Assembly: GCA_027006785.1 (NCBI GenBank)
Contig: JALTFR010000015.1
Location: forward strand, 1-62,428
Source: Thermoplasmata archaeon
Lineage (GTDB): Archaea > Thermoplasmatota > Thermoplasmata > WALJ01
Length of the DNA: 62,428 nt
Direction of reading: 5' to 3'
Position 1 is the stretch's first letter; each line of letters starts with the position of its first letter. Both the position numbers and the translations under genes were made by a program. Shown one piece after another: positions 27,414 to 36,000 of this stretch. The notes below the pieces were generated by a model that did not search any database, had not been told where the DNA came from, and was given only the letters and a program-made list of their open reading frames with translations.

Positions 27414-27570
27414 GAAAATCCTCCATTTGAGTATAGTGTTTCTTCATATAAGTAATTTTCGTTATTCTTGTACAAGGGTACTCTAAAAATTCCTGATGTG
27501 GCCGAAATCAAAGTAAAAAGGCATAAAAATATGTTGCAGTATTTTTCAATCTGGCCGATGCTATCGCCAC

Positions 27571-27849
27571 TCAAACGATTCCGTATTTCTTCTTGAAATA
27601 CTCAGGTGCTCTCTTCTTCAACTCACTGCGCATGACCCTTCGAATGGTCACCTTCATTTTCGGACCAACGAAGAATTCCATGGCATCGGCCGTTCGCTCC
27701 GTGAGCTCGTCTATCTCCTTGGGACTTGCGGTTTGACCTATGCCCAGGTCCTTCGCCTGCTTTCTGAACACCATATCGAACATGCCACCAACAGCGGAGA
27801 TATGAGCACGAACGGCCATATGATAGTCCTCGACATCTATCTGTTCCAT
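27571..27849 (-). CDS. Small soluble protein, unknown function
   Basis: A 92-aa helical protein, MEQIDVEDYHMAVRAHISAV, with a basic C-terminal half (MRSELKKRAPEYFKKKYGIV). No recognised motif. ATG 27849 is chosen over a GTG at 27861 because GAGGAATGAT just upstream acts as SD site and the ATG follows the stop of the preceding membrane gene by one base. Coupled to that gene, it may be its cytoplasmic partner. The pair lies between two giant surface-protein genes. Confidence 0.7.
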   Translation of the reverse strand: MEQIDVEDYHMAVRAHISAVGGMFDMVFRKQAKDLGIGQTASPKEIDELTERTADAMEFFVGPKMKVTIRRVMRSELKKRAPEYFKKKYGIV

Positions 27850-27850
27850 A

Positions 27851-28174
27851 TCATTCCTCACTTTCGAGAGCCTTCATGCTGTCGGAGAATGTCTTCAAAT
27901 AATACCCTATGACAATTGCAACGAGGGACATGAGAAGTATTATCGTATGGTTTATCGCATGCCCTAAATCACTTCCGAAAAAATAGGCCCATAGACCTAC
28001 GATGGTATAGAGCGCAAGAAGAAAGGCCATAAGAGTTACAGACCAGATTATCTTCTGAATGATGCCGCCGCCCAGGTGCTCTGCAAGTTCAGCCCCATAC
28101 AGAGCTATCATTATACCTGCTATTATGCTTATCATCACCTGAATAAGTGGGAACACCACCCATGTGTCTTGCAT
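27851..28174 (-). CDS. Small membrane protein with three helices, unknown function
   Basis: 107 aa with three predicted membrane helices: about 8-28 (PLIQVMISIIAGIMIALYGA), 40-66 (KIIWSVTLMAFLLALYTIVG) and 74-93. A short charged C-terminal tail (SDSMKALESEE) follows. A box ATTAAATATTAG about 25 nt before the ATG supports a leaderless start. The next gene starts one base behind its stop. No family recognised. Confidence 0.7.
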   Translation of the reverse strand: MQDTWVVFPLIQVMISIIAGIMIALYGAELAEHLGGGIIQKIIWSVTLMAFLLALYTIVGLWAYFFGSDLGHAINHTIILLMSLVAIVIGYYLKTFSDSMKALESEE

Positions 28175-28370
28175 ATATTGCCCTTTGAGCTTCTAATATT
28201 TAATACCTCTGTGACAGATGTGAATATCTTTTGAATATCCTATCATTTTTTGAGAGAAAAATGACAAAAAAATGTCTGTTTATCAGCAACTTATCCTGCG
28301 ATGTTTAAAAGATAGTTCATGTATATTAAAAAAGAAAAACTTCAGAAAAAAAGGAAAGAACGGAGATAAC

Positions 28371-28379
28371 TTTAAATAC
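28371..28379 (+). promoter_or_regulatory. TATA box of the clostripain-like gene, within a 254-base divergent intergenic region
   Basis: TTTAAATAC at 28371-28379 would start transcription near 28400, giving a leader of about 28 nt with GAGAGGTGAT. The rest of 28175-28428 is AT-rich, with further TATA-like boxes (GTTTAAAAGATAG near 28309) and two GAATATC copies 11 bases apart near 28223. No gene is visible in it. Confidence 0.45.
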
Positions 28380-28428
28380 TGATAGAAATCATCATAAATG
28401 TGAATCACAATACAAGAGAGGTGATTTG

Positions 28429-31400
28429 TTGAAAGGAAGAAAAGAGAAGACAGTCAGTTTTATACTGATAGGAATCATGGTGCTGTCGGCTTTCTCCGCA
28501 TTCTCTATAGGAATAGGATACAACAGCAACACAGAAGTGAACGAGACGGCACCTGTGTTCGTTTCGGAGCACACCCTGCATTACAGCATTGACGGGAAAA
28601 CAGGCACGGTGCCCGGTACCTCCGGAGACATTGTTTCAGGAGTCAAATACGTGCAGGAGAACGGGAATATATATCTCACATATCAGGACTACAGCTCCAG
28701 ATGGGGCAATGTAAAGTACATGGAATACAAGGATGGCTCATGGTCAAGGCCTGTTACGGTTGGCCATGACTACGCTGACTTTACCAGAGACGGGGGGCGT
28801 TCATATATAACCTCATCCGACATGGGAAAGACATTCATCACTATAGCAGACGGTAGCGAGATGCAGACAGTTCAGATATCTGACGAAAGGGCCATAGCCA
28901 CGAGCGTCGGGGTTGTCGGAGGATATGTTACGGCATTCTGGGCGGACATACACGGCAATGTTTATTCTGCATCAGAGAACAACTGGTTCTCCACACCTCA
29001 GAACATATACCATACCGACAATTCCATATACAGACTTTCGTTCGATGGAAACCTGAACATAGCAGAGAGGGACGGTGGCCTGACGGTGAATACCGTCCTC
29101 TCGAAATCGGGAAGCGGATGGAGCATCGAAAGCCAGAACATCTCAAGCAAGAGCATGAGAAGTACCCCTTCCGAAGAGACTGATGACATAGCCAGCGAGT
29201 TCCATCAGAGGCAGAATGAGACCGGAAGGTGGCTGATGATAGTCTACCTCAACGGAGACAACAACCTTGGAGATACCGGTGGACTAAGCGGTGGAGAGTA
29301 CGATGTCGGAGATTTGAATGAGATGGAGAGCGCATACGACAACGCCGATGTGGGGAAGTTCGACATAGTTGTTCTATGGGATCACAAGGGCAGCGATGAC
29401 CCGAATACCCATGTTCTGTGGATAAGGAATGACACCACCGGAAAAGAGACCACAGATTCCACCGATACTGTGAAATCTCCTAAACTTGATAATTACTATC
29501 CGCTACTTGCAAATGATGGAGACCACGAGCTCTATATGAGCAATTATAGCGTATTTGTTAATTTCGTCGAGTGGGCGGTGCAAAACTTCCCCGCTGAACA
29601 TTACTTCGTCGATATGTGGGACCACGGCGGCGGTTATGACGGTGTTATATGGGATGACACCAACGGGGGAGATTCGTGGCCAAGGGACCACATAACAATA
29701 GAGGACATGCACAATGCCACACTGCAGATTCACAATGATCTTTATCCTACTCTTGGCAGGACCCTGGATATCATAGGCTATGACACCTGCCTGACCATGC
29801 ACGGAGGCATTCAGTACCATAACAAGATAATGTTCGACTATGTGGGAGCCTCAGAGCATACTGAAGGTGGATATGGATGGTCCTACGACACCGTCCTCAA
29901 AGAAATGGTCGAAACACAGGGACAGATAACTGCAGATAAACAGGCATACAACCTCGCATACCATGTCAATGATGATGGTGGAATAGTCACGTATGCCGTT
30001 GTGAACACCACCCTCTGGGATTACAAGTGGATGCCGGCATATAACGCCCTTGCACAGGCTATGAAGCACAAGGCAGGGACCGAGAACAAAGGAATAACCG
30101 ATGCGTTCAGCAATTCCGAGACAGCGGACAGCTCATACTGGAAGACAGCCCACGATTACTGGGACATGATAAACAACCACATCATAGGAGATGGAGAGAT
30201 ACACGATTCCAACATCCTGTATTGGGCACACAGATGTGTGGATAACATGACCCGCAATAGCGGTGCGTATTCATCCGGAAAGCTCATACCCTACTCTCAG
30301 GATACGGATACCAGCGGAAAGAAGCTGATGATGGCGGATGAGACCGATAAGGGTGCGGTCAACAGCCATGTAAATCAGGCATGGATATTCCAGGAGAATC
30401 AGTGGGACGAGATGATAAACCAGGTGGATGCCAAAGCTGATGTGAACAATGAAGAGCCTACAGTCACTCTGGATAACCCGCATGACGGAGATATAATCGC
30501 AAAGTCCGTGGGAACGGTTACCATAAGTGGAACGGCTTCCGACCCGGATGGAAGTGTACAGAAGGTCCAGCTGAAGATAGACAGAGGCTATTGGTTCGAT
30601 GTGTCAGGCACGGATTCATGGTCATACACATGGGATATAAGCAACGTTCCATGTGGGTGGCACCACATAATGGCCCGCTCCTATGACGGAACGGACTTCT
30701 CAACCGAGTGGCCGGGAATAGATGTTAAGATAATACCCAACAGTCCGCCGACAGTGAGCCTCGATTATCCGAAGGGCGGAGAGATAGTATCAGGAAATGT
30801 GAACATACAGTGGACTGCAACAGACCCGGATAATGACACGCTCAGCATGGACCTATATTACAGCAACGATGGTGGTAACACATGGAACACCATAGCCACA
30901 GGCGAGACAAACGATGGTTCATACGCATGGGATACATCCTCACTGCCTGATGGTGTGGATTACATGATAAAGGTGGTTGCAACGGACACAGTACCTCAGA
31001 GTTCCAACGCCAGCTCCGGATTCTTCTCCATAGACAACATACCTGATGACCAGTGGTATCTGCAGGTTCAGACAGGTTCATCCGGATACAACAACATGAG
31101 CATGGAACCTGTGGAAAATGCCCCCTCATTCATATCGACAAACATAACGAGCACAGGTGACTTCGTCCTTGGAAGATGGGTAAGCCATCAGTTCAGCTCA
31201 GACAAGAGCGTAGATGGCAACTGGACCTTCAACATATGGGGCAAGGTCAGCGATGCGAGCGCCGCGGCAGGCCATCTCTATGCAAAGATATATGCATATG
31301 ATGGAAACAACCTGAACCTCATATACTCAGGTTCAAACGACGAAGAGGATGTCTCATCATTTGGAACCTATCACATGTTCACCTGGACAGAACATGTGAA

Positions 31401-32937
31401 TGGAAAGATAAACGCTGGAGAGAGCATAGTCGTTGAGATACTGCTCAATGCGACCAAGGGTTCGAGCACGAGCTCATCATACACCTATGCCAACCACGAG
31501 AGCACAGAGTACGGTACACAGAGTGGAGACTATACGAACACAGAAGCAAGCGATGACTCATACGAGGCTCTCAGCGAATCCTCCGGTGGAACAGATGTCA
31601 CCATACTGAGCACAGACTTCGAAAATGGTCTTCCATCCGGATGGACCATAGACAACGAAGGCTCTGGTGGCGGATGGTCTGTCACAAGCGGAAGCACATC
31701 AAGTGGAGATTGGGCATATGATGATTCCGATGCCGCAGGAAGCAGTGCGACACAGGATGACTACCTGATAACTCCGATAATGGACTGCAGTTCATATTCA
31801 AGTGTGACACTGAGCTTCTATCACGATTATAGGCACTATAACGAGAACTCCGATGAAGGTGGATTTGTGGATGTCAGCAATGATGGCGGCCAGACATGGA
31901 CAAATGTGTATCATATATACAACAACGATGTGCAGGAGACAAAGAGCATAGACATATCCAACCTAGCAGCGGGCTATTCTCAGGTTCAGGTCAGATGGCA
32001 TTACATAGCCTCCTATGACTATCACTGGGGAATAGATGATGTCAGGATAAGCGGAGACAAGCAGAGCATGCTGGTGCACACATGGGAGTTCAACATAGGT
32101 GATGGTGGAACAGGCCTCGAGTTTCAGGTGGAGGCATACCACAACTCCAACTCAGACGGTGACGATTTCGCATTCTATTATTCCACAGATAACTCCAGCT
32201 TCACTCAGATGCTCACAGTGACAAAGACCTCGGACGACAACACGATACAGACCTATTCCTTGCCTTCAGACCTCACTGGAACCGTATATGTGAAGGTAGA
32301 GGACACCAACAGGGACCCGAGCAACGGAAATTCTGACAGCGTGTACATAGACTACATGGCGATAAAGGTGACCAAAGGCGCTCCAGAGATGACGATAGCC
32401 ATGGATGCACTATCCTATGAAAGCAATGTACTGCCCGTGATCTCAGAACCACCTATGATGACGGTGAACTTCCAGACAGGATGGAATCTGATATCCCTGC
32501 CATGGCTCACATCACCGACAAGCATAACAGATGCGCTCAATGGAATATCCTGGGATAGAGCAATGGTATATCAGAACGGGCAGTGGTACACCTACAACAC
32601 AGCAAGAGACTCAAAGTTCAACCTCGGATTCCCGATGATAGATAACACAATGGGAATATGGGTGCATGCATCATCGGACGGGCAGCTATCAGAGGAAGAG
32701 CCTTCTGTGAGCAGCACAAGCATACCGCTGCACGAGGGATGGAACCTTATTGGTTATCCAAGCAGTAGTGCAAGTGAGATATCCAATGTGATGTCGAACT
32801 TCGACGGCCAGTACGACATGATCCAGATGTACGACGGAAACAGCATAGTTACACTGTCAGCAACGGACAGCATGGAGTACGGCAACGGATACTGGGTGCA
32901 TGTGACCACACCGGGGACGCTTACTGTGAACTGGTAA
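28429..32937 (+). CDS. Secreted clostripain-like cysteine peptidase (family C11) with Ig-like, MAM-like and C-terminal GWNLI modules
   Basis: About 1502 aa. Signal peptide (ILIGIMVLSAFSAFSIGIGY), a beta-rich N-terminal region, then a C11 peptidase domain at about 260-640. That domain contains WLMIVYLNGDNNLGDTGGL, VVLWDHKGSDDPNTHVLWI, VDMWDHGGGYDGVIWDDT with the catalytic His (about 399), and DIIGYDTCLTMHGGI with the Cys (about 454). Two Ig-like domains follow (VTISGTASDPDGSVQKVQLK; NIQWTATDPDNDTLSMDLYY), then a MAM/choice-of-anchor-like domain (DFENGLPSGWTIDNEG), and finally the two-lobed module from about 1345 ending TVNW. C11 enzymes cleave after Arg/Lys. The TTG start at 28429 is spaced correctly from GAGAGGTGAT; TTG 28426 is possible. 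Likely digests extracellular protein. Confidence 0.88.
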   Translation: MKGRKEKTVSFILIGIMVLSAFSAFSIGIGYNSNTEVNETAPVFVSEHTLHYSIDGKTGTVPGTSGDIVSGVKYVQENGNIYLTYQDYSSRWGNVKYMEYKDGSWSRPVTVGHDYADFTRDGGRSYITSSDMGKTFITIADGSEMQTVQISDERAIATSVGVVGGYVTAFWADIHGNVYSASENNWFSTPQNIYHTDNSIYRLSFDGNLNIAERDGGLTVNTVLSKSGSGWSIESQNISSKSMRSTPSEETDDIASEFHQRQNETGRWLMIVYLNGDNNLGDTGGLSGGEYDVGDLNEMESAYDNADVGKFDIVVLWDHKGSDDPNTHVLWIRNDTTGKETTDSTDTVKSPKLDNYYPLLANDGDHELYMSNYSVFVNFVEWAVQNFPAEHYFVDMWDHGGGYDGVIWDDTNGGDSWPRDHITIEDMHNATLQIHNDLYPTLGRTLDIIGYDTCLTMHGGIQYHNKIMFDYVGASEHTEGGYGWSYDTVLKEMVETQGQITADKQAYNLAYHVNDDGGIVTYAVVNTTLWDYKWMPAYNALAQAMKHKAGTENKGITDAFSNSETADSSYWKTAHDYWDMINNHIIGDGEIHDSNILYWAHRCVDNMTRNSGAYSSGKLIPYSQDTDTSGKKLMMADETDKGAVNSHVNQAWIFQENQWDEMINQVDAKADVNNEEPTVTLDNPHDGDIIAKSVGTVTISGTASDPDGSVQKVQLKIDRGYWFDVSGTDSWSYTWDISNVPCGWHHIMARSYDGTDFSTEWPGIDVKIIPNSPPTVSLDYPKGGEIVSGNVNIQWTATDPDNDTLSMDLYYSNDGGNTWNTIATGETNDGSYAWDTSSLPDGVDYMIKVVATDTVPQSSNASSGFFSIDNIPDDQWYLQVQTGSSGYNNMSMEPVENAPSFISTNITSTGDFVLGRWVSHQFSSDKSVDGNWTFNIWGKVSDASAAAGHLYAKIYAYDGNNLNLIYSGSNDEEDVSSFGTYHMFTWTEHVNGKINAGESIVVEILLNATKGSSTSSSYTYANHESTEYGTQSGDYTNTEASDDSYEALSESSGGTDVTILSTDFENGLPSGWTIDNEGSGGGWSVTSGSTSSGDWAYDDSDAAGSSATQDDYLITPIMDCSSYSSVTLSFYHDYRHYNENSDEGGFVDVSNDGGQTWTNVYHIYNNDVQETKSIDISNLAAGYSQVQVRWHYIASYDYHWGIDDVRISGDKQSMLVHTWEFNIGDGGTGLEFQVEAYHNSNSDGDDFAFYYSTDNSSFTQMLTVTKTSDDNTIQTYSLPSDLTGTVYVKVEDTNRDPSNGNSDSVYIDYMAIKVTKGAPEMTIAMDALSYESNVLPVISEPPMMTVNFQTGWNLISLPWLTSPTSITDALNGISWDRAMVYQNGQWYTYNTARDSKFNLGFPMIDNTMGIWVHASSDGQLSEEEPSVSSTSIPLHEGWNLIGYPSSSASEISNVMSNFDGQYDMIQMYDGNSIVTLSATDSMEYGNGYWVHVTTPGTLTVNW
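32523..32561 (+). repeat. 39-bp exact repeat shared with the S8 peptidase gene, copy 1
   Basis: Identical to 37546-37584. It lies in the first lobe of the C-terminal module and is the longest exact run in a stretch of about 190 bases (32483-32674) that is roughly 85 percent identical to the S8 gene by hand alignment. Confidence 0.9.
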
Positions 32938-32946
32938 GTGGACACC

Positions 32947-32971
32947 AAAACCCCTTTCTTTTTCTGTTTTT
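32947..32971 (+). terminator. C-run/T-run terminator after the clostripain-like gene
   Basis: AAAACCCCTTTCTTTTTCTG followed by TTTTT begins nine bases after the TAA. No stem. One of the clearest examples of the recurring signature. Confidence 0.55.
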
Positions 32972-33052
32972 GAATATGGAAAAGTTTTTAAAGATTATGT
33001 ACATTAATGGTATTATACGGCCGATACCTTCGGTTACTATGGAGGAAAAAAC

Positions 33053-36000
33053 ATGGATGAAGTTCGAAAATATATGTTCTACATGCTTGCCATGCTCTTC
33101 GCCGTACTGATGCTCATTCCTGGAAGCAGTATCATGTCCGGGCACGGAGCGGCTGGACAGGATATGGTACTCGTTGACTCCGAAAGTGCCAATCTGATGG
33201 AAGCGATGGGTGCAGAGATATTCGTGGATTATGGAAACGGTTTCTACCTCATGAAAGCACCTGTCGGATTGAAGGAAAGGATTGAAGGGAGCGATATAAA
33301 GGCAGTTTGGATGTCCGAAAAACGCAGCATAGACCTGTATCCATCTTCATACAGGTTCAATCCTTCCAGAGGAGTGCCTGAGATTCCTTCAAACCTAAAA
33401 GGAGATTCAGATATCTACATCGTTCAGTTCGTTGGCCCTGTAAAGGCAGAATGGGTGAAGAAGGTCAGAGATTGCGGTGTTCTGGTGCTGGACGATCTTC
33501 CGAAATATGCCATGATTGCAAGGATGTCACCGGATACTGCAAATGTGGTCAGGAATATGCCGGAAATCGCATGGGTCGGGCAATACGAGCCCACATACAA
33601 GATCGCATCAGGCATAGATACGACTGGCAGTGAAAAGAAGATGCTCTCCGTGCTTCTTTTCAGAGATTCTAATGAGAATGCGCTGGCGGAATATCTCTCA
33701 AGAAGTGGAGTTACTGTTATGTCAATCCAAGACAGAAGCCTCATAATCTCCGCACAGGAGAGCCAGATACCGCTTATCGCAGGTCTGAAAAGCGTGGAAA
33801 AGATAGAGGCTTATCATCCCCCAAAACCGCTTGACCTTCAGGCGGACAAAATAATGCATGTCAGGGAGATGTGGTATCCGAACTACACAGGGCTCGGAAC
33901 AAGGTTCATAGGTATCGGCCAGGTCATAGGCATACAGGATACCGGTTTTGATGAAGGAGATGCTGATGCCGGGCCAAACGACCTCTTCCAGGGCCCTGTC
34001 GGAGACAGGGTCGTAAGATATAAGGACGAAACAAGTGGTTCTGACCCAGACGGTTGGCATAGTTTTGATCACGGAACCTTTTCCTGCGGTCTTATTGCGG
34101 GAAACGGCTGGTCGTGGGAGAAGGAATACGGGTGCAATGTCGATGACTATAACTGGGACTGTGCTGAGCCAGTGGGTGGTGCGCCGGGAGCAAAGCTATC
34201 AATAGATGGAATAATGAGTGGAGATAGTGGTACGCTCCAACCCAGCGCCTCATACTGGGATAAAGAATACGATGACGGCGCCAGAATATTCTCCAACAGC
34301 TGGGGAGATTATGTGGGTGATTATTATGCAGAATATTCGGCTATTACAGATGATGAGTGCAATGCGGACAACACAAGGTTGTATATCTTTGCTGCTGGCA
34401 ACCAGGGGCCTCAGAACGATACGCTTACCGATACATCCCAGGGAAAAAATGTTCTGTGTATAGGCGCGACTGAGAATTTCAGACAGGAAGGCAACAATGG
34501 GGTCCGGGCAGAAAGAGTGGCGGATTTCAGTTCCAGAGGAGGAAATTTTAGCGATACAAGAATAAAACCGGATTTAGTGGCTCCGGGAACAGCGGCTATA
34601 TCGCTCTCTGCAAGAGGGCAGTATGAAAGGGAAGGCAACAATGGAGGATATCATCCTTATGCCCTCTCAGGCATTGACCAGTATGACTGGAACAACAAGG
34701 CTCCGGGACAGGATGGAGCACCTGATTATCAGTGGGGGGAGGGCACTTCTGTCTCAGCGCCTGTTGCTGCAGGAGCCGCGGCGGTCATAAGGCAGTACCT
34801 CACAGATACCAGCTACAGCAATGACCCGAACTCGCAGATAATAAAGGCCCTTATGATAAACGGTGCCAGGAGGCTTCCGAACATCAACTATCCTGGATAC
34901 GATCAGGGCTGGGGTCGTATAGATGTGAAGAACTCTATCCTACCAGAGCCCCCAACAACCCTGCAATACACTGAAGATGTTATGCAAGATACCGGAACAT
35001 GGAATGCAGCATCTGATGGAGGCATGTCTCTGGATGTCTCATCGGCAGATATTCCCCTCAAGATAACCTTGGTATGGGTAGATACGACCGGCAAAAGCCT
35101 CAACAGGGACCTTGACCTGAAAATTACCGACCCGAACGGCCATGTCTATCATGGAAACGCATATGGCACCGATGGATGGACAGTTCCCGATGAGACAGTC
35201 GCAAACACTGCCGACACCTTCCTGGGAAGCTGGGACAGGGGCGACGGATACGATGGAGTGAACAATGTGGAGCAGGTGGAGGTCCGGCATCCTGCAACAG
35301 GAACATGGACCGTTGAGGTCATCGGACACAATGTACCTTCGGCCACACCGTTCGCTCTGGTCGTCAGGGCAGACATAGGGTCAATGAGGCCGCAGTATGC
35401 CGTGAATATGCAGATTCCGGATGCAGACACACTGAGAATAGCTCCAGGAGGCGCACTGGAACTTCCTGTGACGATAAGAAACTACGGGACAAGCACAGAT
35501 ACCATAGATCTGGAGGACAATGTGCCATATGGCCTGCATACAGAATACACCTATGGTGGAGATGAGAAGACATCCTATGTCCTTGATTCAGGAGAAGCGA
35601 GAACATTGATAATGACCATAAGAGCGAATTCCAGCCTTTCTCACGGAGCATACAGGTTCCATACATCTGCCATATCCTCTGGAGACTCGAGTGCCAGGTC
35701 GGTGCGGGATTTGAAAGTGGATGTCATAGACCCGAATGAAAGGACGCCGCCAACGGTGAAGGTGACCGATGAAACAGGAAATGAGCTGTATCCTGCGGTA
35801 ACAGCATTCACGGATGCAGATGGGAATTCATGGGTCTTCGTCGCCTATGTTGAGGAAAGGCCTGTTTCAACAGATGGGATATACGGTGGGGATACGGTAA
35901 TGGTAAAGTATGCTCCGATAGGCTCCGATGGTATGCCAGAAGCGTGGAACGGCCCGTATCAGCTGACTAAGCTTAATGAATTGCCCCGCGACCTGAGGAT

